Shown here piece by piece: positions 1 to 4,928 of a stretch of DNA of 5,615 nt. How positions within the stretch are numbered: position 1 is the stretch's first letter; every line of letters starts with the position of its first letter. The notes beneath the pieces are model-generated. The model was not told where the DNA came from. It did no database searches and saw nothing but the letters and a program-made list of their open reading frames with translations. The DNA is from Candidatus Nomurabacteria bacterium (lineage in GTDB: Bacteria > Patescibacteriota > Minisyncoccia > Phycocordibacterales > UBA918): assembly GCA_943359405.1 (NCBI GenBank), contig CALRHO010000053.1:1-5615 (forward strand). Reading direction: 5' to 3'. The translations under genes were made by a program, and so were the position numbers.

Positions 1-2
1 GG

Positions 3-32
3 GGAGGTGGCGGTGGGGGAGGAAGTTGGTAG
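3..32 (+). CDS. 3' end of a Gly-rich-tailed protein, probably TPM-domain/YgcG family (partial)
   Basis: The frame starting at base 3 reads seven glycines, then Ser-Trp and a TAG stop, 46 bases before the htpX start. A poly-Gly tail closing in a short Ser/Trp end is typical of TPM-domain (YgcG, DUF477) proteins, which are often encoded beside LemA and HtpX in envelope stress clusters. Only nine codons are visible. The other two frames give a Val/Glu-rich or Arg/Trp-rich peptide with no family flavour. The assignment therefore rests on the tail and the neighbouring htpX. No domain can be checked. Confidence 0.5.
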   Translation, partial: GGGGGGGSW

Positions 33-78
33 AATAGTAGTGTAATAAAAAACCGAATTTCGCGTATTAGCGACAAGT

Positions 79-975
79 ATGGCCACCTTATATACTCAAC
101 AAGACAGTAATCGCTTTAAGACGCTCATGCTCATGACGAGCTTTTTAGTGGCGGTGATTGCTATTGGCTACGCCGTGTCGTGGTACGTGGGAAATCCTTT
201 CATCGTCTACATCGCAGTAGCGTTTGCGATTGGAATGAATATCTTTAGTTACTGGTTTTCGGACAAACTAGTACTCCGGATGACCGGAGCGCAGCCTGTT
301 ACGAAGGCGCAGGCTCCCGAGCTCTACAATATCGTCGAAAACCTCGCCATCACCGCCGGCCTCCCGATGCCAAAGGTGTATATCGTTAACGACCCAGCTC
401 CCAATGCGTTTGCCACCGGGCGCGACCCTGAGCATGCAGTGGTGGCAGCTACCACGGGCCTCCTTGCCGTGCTCAACCGTAACGAACTCGAGGGTGTGAT
501 GGCGCATGAGATGGCGCACATTGGCAACCGCGACATGCTCGTCATGACGGTGGCAGTAGTGCTCGCTGGCTTTGTGGCGATTCTCGCCGACTTTCTCTCG
601 CGAGCACTCTTTATGGGTGGTGACAATCGTGACCGCAGTCCGATTTTCCTGATTCTCGGCATTGCCGGTATCATCCTCGCCCCGATAGCGGCACAACTCA
701 TTCAGCTCGCTATCTCACGTAAACGTGAGTACTTGGCCGATGCTACGGGTGCGCTCCTTACGCGCTATCCCGAAGGGCTCGCCTCAGCGCTCGAGAAGAT
801 TAGTAGTGCGCACATGCCGATGCAGAGAACGTCACATGCAACGGCGCACCTGTTCATCAGTGACCCGTACGGAGGTGAGGGACGTCGCTCCATTGGACAG
901 CGTATTAGCGCGCTTTTTGCGACCCACCCACCAGCTGAGGAACGCATCCGCCTCCTGCGCAGTATGAATGTGTAG
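79..975 (+). CDS. htpX: HtpX family zinc-dependent membrane protease (M48B)
   Basis: This 298-residue protein has the normal length and layout for HtpX, an inner-membrane metalloprotease that degrades misfolded membrane proteins. Two N-terminal membrane segments lie at about residues 15-36 and 40-60. The catalytic HEMAH (HExxH) is at 143-147 within MAHEMAHIGNRD. The third zinc ligand is Glu217 in SRKREYLAD, and further hydrophobic segments lie near 152-175 and 188-212. The C-terminal ATHPPAEERIRLLR is the usual HtpX ending. All catalytic residues are present, so it should be active. The ATG at 79 gives the typical short hydrophilic N-terminus ahead of the first membrane segment, but no Shine-Dalgarno sequence precedes it. 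It follows a probable TPM-domain gene by 46 bp in the same direction, so co-transcription is likely. Base composition is GC-richer than the genes at 1470-4066. Downstream there is a T-run at 991-996 but no convincing stem. Confidence 0.95.
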   Translation: MATLYTQQDSNRFKTLMLMTSFLVAVIAIGYAVSWYVGNPFIVYIAVAFAIGMNIFSYWFSDKLVLRMTGAQPVTKAQAPELYNIVENLAITAGLPMPKVYIVNDPAPNAFATGRDPEHAVVAATTGLLAVLNRNELEGVMAHEMAHIGNRDMLVMTVAVVLAGFVAILADFLSRALFMGGDNRDRSPIFLILGIAGIILAPIAAQLIQLAISRKREYLADATGALLTRYPEGLASALEKISSAHMPMQRTSHATAHLFISDPYGGEGRRSIGQRISALFATHPPAEERIRLLRSMNV

Positions 976-1036
976 GTAGCCAGAGCCGAGTTTTTTGCCC
1001 ACAGGTATCAATCTCTACTATCTTTAGACTGCAGAC

Positions 1037-1066
1037 GTGAAAGCCTAAGGGGTTTTGTGGTATAAC
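1037..1066 (+). promoter_or_regulatory. Probable sigma70-type promoter for the tRNA-Ser transcript
   Basis: An extended -10 element, TGGTATAAC (TG at 1058-1059, TATAAC at 1061-1066), lies 18 bp after a -35-like GTGAAA (1037-1042). The predicted start is near 1073, immediately before the tRNA-like sequence at 1076 and 93 bp before the intact tRNA-Ser. The strong -10 and its position argue for a stable-RNA promoter. The -35 is a partial match. No plus-strand terminator follows the tRNA, so this promoter could also supply the methyltransferase gene downstream. Confidence 0.5.
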
Positions 1067-1075
1067 AATGCGCAT

Positions 1076-1156
1076 GGAAGATTGGCCGAGTGGATAAAAT
1101 TGTCTGGGGGACAATTTTATCCGACCGAAGGGAGGAGGGTGAAGGCGCACGCTTGG
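1076..1156 (+). pseudogene. Broken tRNA-Ser-like sequence interrupted by a hairpin
   Basis: Bases 1076-1093 read like the 5' end of a class II tRNA: a seven-base acceptor strand GGAAGAT, TG at positions 8-9, D-stem GCC and the D-loop GAGTGG. Bases 1140-1156 read like the rest of a tRNA-Ser D arm running into an anticodon stem and loop (TGAAGGCGCACGCTTGG). Between them lie 46 extra bases, including a perfect 13-bp stem (1092-1104 with 1110-1122, loop TGGGG). No anticodon 3' strand, variable arm, T arm or matching acceptor 3' strand (ATCTTCC) follows. The copy therefore cannot fold as a tRNA, and the intact tRNA-Ser begins 10 bases later. The tRNA resemblance is judged by eye from conserved positions. 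A coincidental leader RNA remains possible. Confidence 0.4.
1092..1122 (+). repeat. Perfect hairpin related to the left part of the long direct repeats
   Basis: A 13-bp perfect inverted repeat has a five-base loop. Aligned at +182, bases 1092-1121 match 1274-1303 of repeat copy A at 24 of 30 positions, and five of the six differences are transitions. Copy B holds a more diverged version at 2175-2203. The stem is perfect here and imperfect in the other two copies. No T-run follows, so it is not an intrinsic terminator on the plus strand. Confidence 0.6.
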
Positions 1157-1165
1157 TTGTAGAGC

Positions 1166-1252
1166 GGAGAGATGGCAGAGTGGTCGAATGCGCCACCTTG
1201 GAAAGGTGGTGTACAGGCAACTGTACCGAGGGTTCGAATCCCTCTCTCTCCG
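1166..1252 (+). tRNA. tRNA-Ser (anticodon GGA)
   Basis: An 87-base class II tRNA decodes UCC and UCU. The acceptor stem GGAGAGA (1166-1172) pairs with TCTCTCC (1245-1251), with discriminator G1252. The D-stem is GCA/TGC. The anticodon stem CCACC (1193-1197) pairs with GGTGG (1205-1209) around loop TTGGAAA, and the anticodon GGA is at 1200-1202. A long variable arm GTACAG-GCAA-CTGTAC (1211-1226) is diagnostic of Ser. The T-stem GAGGG (1228-1232) pairs with CCCTC (1240-1244) around TTCGAAT. CCA is not encoded; the next bases are CTC. A long direct repeat starts at 1248, inside the 3' acceptor strand, which makes this tRNA the left border of the 0.9-kb cassette-like unit. Open frames on either strand across it are not genes. 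Confidence 0.97.
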
Positions 1253-1426
1253 CTCTGAAACGAAGTGTGTTTGGGATGAAACTGTCTGGGAGACACTTCT
1301 GTCGCGAGTGGCCTCGAATCCGGTACCTTCTGCAGCGAATGCAGTGCCCAAGGAGAATGGTACCTGTCACATGCGTTTCATTAAAAAAGAGGCCCACTCT
1401 CCGGAGGCCCGGCCTCCGGAGAGTGA
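1248..1426 (+). repeat. Long structured direct repeat, copy A (left)
   Basis: This 179-bp sequence recurs at 2149-2326 with seven differences, one of them a single-base gap. Bases 1302-1397 are identical to 2202-2297 (96 bp). It starts in the last five bases of the tRNA-Ser (CTCCG). Inside it are inverted termini TGAAACG (1256-1262) and CGTTTCA (1374-1380), a paired GGTACC (1322-1327 and 1359-1364) and a CTGCA/TGCAG stem with loop GCGAA (1330-1344). It ends with an A-run and a 31-bp GC-rich palindrome (1395-1425, centre C1410). No protein is encoded. It fills the gap between the tRNA and the methyltransferase gene. Confidence 0.9.
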
Positions 1427-1434
1427 CAGGCCTC
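1383..1434 (-). terminator. Terminator-like palindrome in repeat copy A (minus-strand polarity)
   Basis: Read on the minus strand, a very stable stem is followed directly by six T's (complement of the A-run 1383-1388). The 15-bp arms 1395-1409 and 1411-1425 pair perfectly, and a second 6-bp stem (GAGGCC 1389-1394 with GGCCTC 1429-1434) extends it past a three-base bulge. No minus-strand gene lies upstream: the neighbouring gene at 1470 runs the other way. Its polarity only makes sense if it was copied along with the repeat. On the plus strand it lacks a T-run. Confidence 0.55.
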
Positions 1435-1446
1435 CGGAGAGTGAAA
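1411..1446 (+). repeat. Two tandem 18-bp units
   Basis: GGCCTCCGGAGAGTGACA (1411-1428) is followed by the same unit with one change (1429-1446). The right-hand repeat copy has only one unit (from 2311). The second unit in copy A supplies the outer arm of the extended palindrome. The expansion is a local slippage or duplication event specific to copy A. Confidence 0.85.
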
Positions 1447-1469
1447 ATCTAATTAAAAGTAACCAAACC

Positions 1470-2063
1470 ATGGATCAGCAAACAATCAATACATACAACA
1501 AGATGGCGAAAGAGTACGACGACGAAACTGTCGATTTTTGGGAACGGTTTCCTCGAACCTTTGTTGATAAATTTGTTGAATTTTCCGGAAAGAAAATAGT
1601 GGATGTCGGAAGTGGTCCTGGCAGAGATGGTTTACTTCTTCAGCAAGCTAATAAGAAAGTTATTTGCGTAGATGCTTCAGAAGCGATGATAAAACTCTCT
1701 TCTGAAAGAGGTCTCGAATCTGTCCTTGCCGGGTTTAATAACTTGCCGTTCAAGGACGAATCATTTGATGGTGTCTGGTCATATACGGCATTACTTCACA
1801 TTCCAAAGAAATCTATAAACACGCCTCTTAAAGAAATTTATCGTGTTCTCACATCTACTGGAATTTTTGCTCTTGGTTTAATAGAGGGTGATGGTGAGGA
1901 ATATAAAGAACGTTCTGGCACTGATATGCCTCGTTGGTTCAGTTTTTATCAGAAAGGTGAGATTATAGAACTATGCAAGCAGTATGGCTTTGAGCTCATA
2001 TATTTTGAAACTTTCAAACCACACTCAAAAAACTATTTAAACTTCATTTTTAGAAAATCGTAG
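1470..2063 (+). CDS. Class I SAM-dependent methyltransferase (Methyltransf_11/25-like)
   Basis: This is a 197-residue soluble protein with the compact Rossmann methyltransferase layout. Motif I VDVGSGPGRDG is at 44-54, binding the S-adenosylmethionine methionyl part. The acidic residue after strand 2 is Asp68 in VICVDAS, contacting the ribose. The NLPFKDESFDGVWS stretch at 91-104 and HIPK at 110-113 form motifs II/III. An N-terminal helix TYNKMAKEYDDET is typical of small-molecule methyltransferases of this group. The substrate cannot be read from sequence. The frame is open upstream to 1188, but that part crosses the tRNA and repeat A. The ATG at 1470 is the first start past the repeat, and it gives the standard N-terminus. 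No Shine-Dalgarno sequence is present. The gene is visibly AT-richer than htpX and is enclosed by the two direct repeats, suggesting acquisition as a unit. It may depend on read-through from the tRNA promoter. Confidence 0.9.
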   Translation: MDQQTINTYNKMAKEYDDETVDFWERFPRTFVDKFVEFSGKKIVDVGSGPGRDGLLLQQANKKVICVDASEAMIKLSSERGLESVLAGFNNLPFKDESFDGVWSYTALLHIPKKSINTPLKEIYRVLTSTGIFALGLIEGDGEEYKERSGTDMPRWFSFYQKGEIIELCKQYGFELIYFETFKPHSKNYLNFIFRKS

Positions 2064-2069
2064 CCTGAC

Positions 2070-2139
2070 TAAGTACCTCAAACAAGACCTTAAAATAAAG
2101 TTTAAGCATCCTTACATTATCTAACCACGCTGGTACTTA
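2070..2139 (+). repeat. Inverted repeat between methyltransferase gene and repeat copy B
   Basis: TAAGTACC (2070-2077) and its exact complement GGTACTTA (2132-2139) bracket 54 bases just after the methyltransferase stop. They contain a smaller CTTAAA/TTTAAG stem near 2089-2106. There is no T-run, so this is not a standard terminator. It could be the right-end structure of the cassette-like unit, or chance in AT-rich DNA. Confidence 0.4.
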
Positions 2140-2148
2140 ACCCGAGTG

Positions 2149-2326
2149 CTCCGCTCTGAAACGAAGTGTGTTGGGGATGAAACTGTCTAGGAGATACCTT
2201 TTCGCGAGTGGCCTCGAATCCGGTACCTTCTGCAGCGAATGCAGTGCCCAAGGAGAATGGTACCTGTCACATGCGTTTCATTAAAAAAGAGGCCCACACT
2301 CCGGAGGCCCGGCCTCCGGAGAGTGA
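2149..2326 (+). repeat. Long structured direct repeat, copy B (right)
   Basis: This is the second copy of the repeat at 1248-1426, offset 901 bp at its left end and 900 bp at its right. The differences cluster in the left hairpin (2173-2203), where copy B loses pairing present in copy A. One more lies in the palindrome (A2298 for T1398). The termini TGAAACG (2157-2163) and CGTTTCA (2274-2280) and the GGTACC and CTGCA/TGCAG stems are kept. Upstream of 2149 the two copies share nothing, so the left edge of homology is sharp and lies at CTCCG, the end of the tRNA sequence. Confidence 0.9.
2283..2325 (-). terminator. Intrinsic terminator for the minus-strand epimerase transcript
   Basis: On the minus strand, a GC-rich stem (2295-2309 with 2311-2325, one mismatch from A2298) is followed by GGCCTC and a run of six T's (2288-2283). 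An alternative register, GAGGCC (2289-2294) with GGCCTC (2311-2316), puts the stem directly against the T-run. It lies about 50 bases past the stop of the gene ending at 2377. The right-hand repeat therefore probably doubles as that transcript's terminator. Confidence 0.7.
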
Positions 2327-2376
2327 AAGCTGTACAGTTTTTTGTAGCTGCTCGTGGAGTACGCTACTGCCCATGG

Positions 2377-3315
2377 TTACTTCTTAAATGACTCCAGTGT
2401 CTCTTGAATTCCCTGATCGTAGGGAGTTACTTTGAAATCAGGAAATTTTTCTTTAAATTTCTCAGATGAGATGACATACGGATAGTCAAATTGGTACAAC
2501 ATTTCTCTCACTTCTTTGATTATGGGTACAAATAATCCTGATATGTACAACATCATTCTTGGTACATACTGCACGGTATAACTGGTGTGTGCGTGTTGAT
2601 TTACTAGTCTCATGAGTTCCTCGATAGTCAAGGGATCGCCGGTAGGTAGATGCCAAACTTGACCATAGCAAGTTTCATCTAATGCCAATGCTACTAAGGC
2701 CCGGGCATTGTCCTTGGTATAAGCGTATGTATGTTGTATGCCAGGGTTACCTAGCCAAATAGGTCGTTTATTTTTTAAGATGTTTTCAATGAAGGAAACG
2801 TATAAGACGCTATTGACTGCGTTGGGGCCATAGAAATCGGCTGATCGTCCAATCACACCCTGAATCGTGCCGGCCTTGAAAGCTTTGATGAGGAGGTCTG
2901 CAATTTCTTTGCGGACTTTACCCTTTTTGGACTGGGGACTTTGTGTGTGATCCTCGGTACAGGGCACGGATAGGGACGGCCCATACATGTACATGTTGTC
3001 GAAAAAAATCAACCTCACCTTGTGTATCCTGCACACCTCAATAGCATTTTTCATCAGGCGTGGCCAATCTCTCTCCCAGATTTTTCCAGAGTAGGGCAAC
3101 CCAACGCAGACATACAGGTGCGTCGCGCCCTTCGCTGCTGTAGAAAACTCTTCAAAATCTAACAAATCAGCGTGTATTGTCTCAACACCAGCGACTCTTT
3201 TTTGTCGTTCGACTGCTTTGGTGGGCACGTTTCTTCTTCTCAGCTCAGCAATAACTTCTGAACCAATCGCCCCAGCACCACCCAACACCAAATGCAGTTC
3301 CTGATTGTTGTTCAT
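2377..3315 (-). CDS. NAD-dependent epimerase/dehydratase-like protein (atypical extended SDR)
   Basis: This 312-residue cytosolic protein has an N-terminal Rossmann fold with the nucleotide motif GGAGAIG (residues 12-18), an acidic HADLLD loop (49-54) and the strand end THLYVCVGLPY (65-75). RLIFFDNMYMYGP (101-113) and VIGRSADFYGPNAVNS (154-169) are standard extended-SDR landmarks. The C-terminal part carries WHLPTGDPLTIEEL, as in sugar-nucleotide epimerase relatives. The usual catalytic YxxxK is not seen: the expected place reads SKKGKVRKEIADLL (129-142), with no Tyr. It may therefore be a reductase-like or binding SDR rather than a classical epimerase, and the substrate is unknown. The ATG at 3315 is preceded by no Shine-Dalgarno sequence, and the nearby upstream ATG is stopped within four codons. 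It lies 64 bases downstream of the membrane-protein gene on the same strand, probably in one operon, and ends before the terminator in repeat B. Confidence 0.85.
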   Translation of the reverse strand: MNNNQELHLVLGGAGAIGSEVIAELRRRNVPTKAVERQKRVAGVETIHADLLDFEEFSTAAKGATHLYVCVGLPYSGKIWERDWPRLMKNAIEVCRIHKVRLIFFDNMYMYGPSLSVPCTEDHTQSPQSKKGKVRKEIADLLIKAFKAGTIQGVIGRSADFYGPNAVNSVLYVSFIENILKNKRPIWLGNPGIQHTYAYTKDNARALVALALDETCYGQVWHLPTGDPLTIEELMRLVNQHAHTSYTVQYVPRMMLYISGLFVPIIKEVREMLYQFDYPYVISSEKFKEKFPDFKVTPYDQGIQETLESFKK

Positions 3316-3379
3316 ATGTTCATGATGAAGAATTAAGAAAGGGGAGTACTTTGTGAATTTTTTTCTGGGTCGGACACTT

Positions 3380-4066
3380 TTAAGTCCGGGGTGATTTTTT
3401 TACCACGAAGTACATACCGACACTCAGAAGCCATACATGGAACAGGCTTTGACTCAAAAAGCCAGAAACGGTAAGCCCGAATACTTCCAGGAACATACTG
3501 AGACTCACGAGCGCCGCCAATAGCCCAAAGTATCCAAGCCAGGTGGGCAGATTTTTCTGTACAATAAATTCCCACGATATCAGAATCGTCCAAATCGATG
3601 CGAAAATGGTAACTCCAAGTAATTCCCCGATGGCGCCACCGTAGTTGTTAACGACCGTGTAGACAGTTTCCTGAATCATTTGTAAGTTTGGATCTACGGT
3701 TGTGGCATACTGTGTCGCCAGTATTGGAAATGGAACGAGCCATCGTATGATCCCTACTACTCGAGCCAAAGAAGAAAGACCGGCAGCGATTGCTGCTACA
3801 TGTAATCGGGCTTGATTAGTTGCAGTTTTCTTTAGTTCCCACGCCAGGAGTGTTCCGGTGAAAAAAAACAGTATTGAGTAGAGAAAATATACAAAATACC
3901 CAATATTCACCGCTGATGCCTGTCCATAGATGAGCGGTAACAACCTATCAGCTGGATAGTTTAGTGAATCTGGCCAATTGATAGCAGTGCCGAGTATGTA
4001 CATTGGCACAAAAATTAACAGAGATTGAATGACGATAAGAATCCCAAGTTTTTTATTAGTTTGCAT
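3380..4066 (-). CDS. DUF4386-like multi-pass membrane protein
   Basis: This is a 228-residue, strongly hydrophobic protein with about six membrane segments (near residues 7-27, 52-76, 87-108, 145-168, 175-197 and 203-222). The stretch ARVVGIIRWLVPFPILA (101-117) after the third segment resembles the conserved signature of the DUF4386 family. That family is uncharacterised and common in Bacteroidetes, Actinobacteria and others. The C-terminus is short and basic. I chose the ATG at 4066, which gives the short basic NKK start before the first helix. A TTG at 4102 would add 12 residues but overlaps the palindrome at 4091-4104. No Shine-Dalgarno sequence is seen. It is the first gene of a probable two-gene unit with the SDR gene. 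The biochemical role is unknown, and the family call is from memory of the motif. Confidence 0.7.
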   Translation of the reverse strand: MQTNKKLGILIVIQSLLIFVPMYILGTAINWPDSLNYPADRLLPLIYGQASAVNIGYFVYFLYSILFFFTGTLLAWELKKTATNQARLHVAAIAAGLSSLARVVGIIRWLVPFPILATQYATTVDPNLQMIQETVYTVVNNYGGAIGELLGVTIFASIWTILISWEFIVQKNLPTWLGYFGLLAALVSLSMFLEVFGLTVSGFLSQSLFHVWLLSVGMYFVVKKSPRT

Positions 4067-4090
4067 AGTAGTGTGTGCAACCTGGATCGT

Positions 4091-4128
4091 TTTTGATATC
4101 AAAACGAGCAGGCTAGTTTGTTAACAAA
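4091..4128 (-). promoter_or_regulatory. Two perfect palindromes upstream of the DUF4386/SDR genes (candidate operators)
   Basis: TTTTGATATCAAAA (4091-4104) and TTTGTTAACAAA (4117-4128) are perfect palindromes with centres 25 bp apart, starting 25 bases upstream of the ATG at 4066. On the minus strand they overlap a possible promoter: TTAACA, 17 bp spacer, TGATAT. Their placement suits repressor binding, but no regulator gene is in the window. The rest of the gap to the plus-strand gene at 4340 holds nothing else recognisable. Confidence 0.35.
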
Positions 4129-4339
4129 TAGTTTGGATGGTGTCACAAGCCAAGACAATGTTCTCTGGTGTTTAATGATACTTCATACTGTTCTAAAACA
4201 AACAGATTGGTTGTGTACGTGTTAAGCCTATCCTGCCGCGACTCGTTTCTGGTTGCTTGGCATGAGAGTAATAAGACGCTCAGGCTGTCAGTCAACGAAG
4301 GATGACTTGATAATTTGCATCGTGTATAGTGGCAGCACC

Positions 4340-4843
4340 ATGCGACGACAAGATTTGATGGCGATATTGGGTACCTTCTTTGTGGGGGTATTAGTGGGTG
4401 GGTATTTGTATTTGTATGGCTTTTCCACGCAATTTGCACCCTTAGGGCAGCTGACTGAAGTTGAGACCTTCACGGTACTGGCCGAAGGCTACGGCGGCTG
4501 TGAGCGTGGTGGTTTTTGTGCTTCCTTCCAGTTGGAGTCTGACGGCATCTTTCGGGCCTTTCCGGCTGCCTTTGAACGTGAGGAACGTGTGCGTCGCGAG
4601 GGCGAGGTGGCAAGTGGTGTGATGCGCGAACTGCGCAACGTCTTTACCGCTGAGTACCTCTTTTCACTGGCCGAACCAATCGAGTCAGTAGATTGTGCGA
4701 GTTTTGTCGATGGTATTGACTATCGCTATCGCATTATTCGTGGCGATGAGCAGTATCTCCTCGATACCTGTGACACGGCGCTCTCGTATGATAAGAGTGC
4801 ACAGGACCGCTTGCGCAATCTCTTTTCTGATGTCGGACTGTAG
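4340..4843 (+). CDS. Membrane-anchored four-cysteine protein of unknown function
   Basis: This 167-residue protein has a single N-terminal membrane segment (about 7-29, preceded by MRRQD) and an extracytoplasmic remainder. It is probably a signal-anchored envelope protein. Four cysteines (54, 60, 119, 144) could form two disulfides. The motif GGCERGGFCASFQLESDGIFRAF (51-73) loosely recalls the Cys-x-x-Cys-plus-strand opening of DUF6438-like domains; this is only a hint. The start is chosen at ATG 4340 because it gives a clean basic start before the helix; a TTG at 4253 would add 29 residues of unlikely composition. There is no Shine-Dalgarno sequence. A possible -10 TATAGT at 4325-4330 would place the transcript start within a few bases of the ATG, so the message may be nearly leaderless. 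Composition resembles htpX and the next gene, not the AT-rich genes before it. I do not recognise the family. Confidence 0.75.
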   Translation: MRRQDLMAILGTFFVGVLVGGYLYLYGFSTQFAPLGQLTEVETFTVLAEGYGGCERGGFCASFQLESDGIFRAFPAAFEREERVRREGEVASGVMRELRNVFTAEYLFSLAEPIESVDCASFVDGIDYRYRIIRGDEQYLLDTCDTALSYDKSAQDRLRNLFSDVGL

Positions 4844-4892
4844 GTGGGGCGAAAGAGTAGTCTGAGGCAAGCGTACCAAAAGGAGAGCAGGC

Positions 4893-4928
4893 ATGATGGA
4901 CACGCCCCTGCTCACATTGTTGGTCTAA
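4893..4928 (+). CDS. Possible 11-codon leader ORF with Shine-Dalgarno sequence
   Basis: ATGATG opens a frame encoding MMDTPLLTLLV, ending in TAA 11 bases before the next gene's ATG. AGGAG (4881-4885) sits seven bases upstream. It is one of only two well-placed Shine-Dalgarno sequences seen in the window; the other precedes 5583. A 7-bp inverted repeat GAGCAGG (4884-4890) and CCTGCTC (4907-4913) overlaps the site and start and could hide them. It may be a leader peptide, a remnant or chance. Confidence 0.25.
   Translation: MMDTPLLTLLV

Noticed and set aside
976..1000. Terminator after htpX
   Set aside because: Six T's are present at 991-996, but no stem of useful length precedes them.
1304..1325. 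T-arm-like stretch CTCGAATCC inside the repeats, suggesting another tRNA remnant
   Set aside because: The loop resembles a T loop, but the flanking bases do not pair as a T stem on either strand.
905..1397. Two overlapping minus-strand open frames across the tRNA region, containing SNPRYSCLYTT- and GFEPSVQLPVHH-like peptides
   Set aside because: These peptides are the antisense translation of the tRNA-Ser T arm and variable arm, a familiar spurious annotation. The frames also cross repeat A and have no domain.
1188..1469. N-terminal extension of the methyltransferase frame (94 extra residues including RPPES repeats)
   Set aside because: It would begin inside the tRNA and run through the direct repeat and tandem 18-bp units. 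The standard methyltransferase N-terminus begins at 1470.
1248..2326. Integron attC array
   Set aside because: The repeats are structured and bracket one gene, but I see no GTTRRRY/RYYYAAC core pair and no integrase, so the integron label is not supported.
1248..2326. CRISPR array or IS element
   Set aside because: There are only two repeats, separated by a gene rather than short spacers. No transposase frame lies between them, and no clear target-site duplication can be seen.
3362..3401. Hairpin CGGAC/GTCCG followed by a T-run as a plus-strand terminator
   Set aside because: It lies at the 3' end of a minus-strand coding region, the stem is five pairs, the T-run is offset, and no plus-strand gene ends there. 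On the minus strand there is no T-run.
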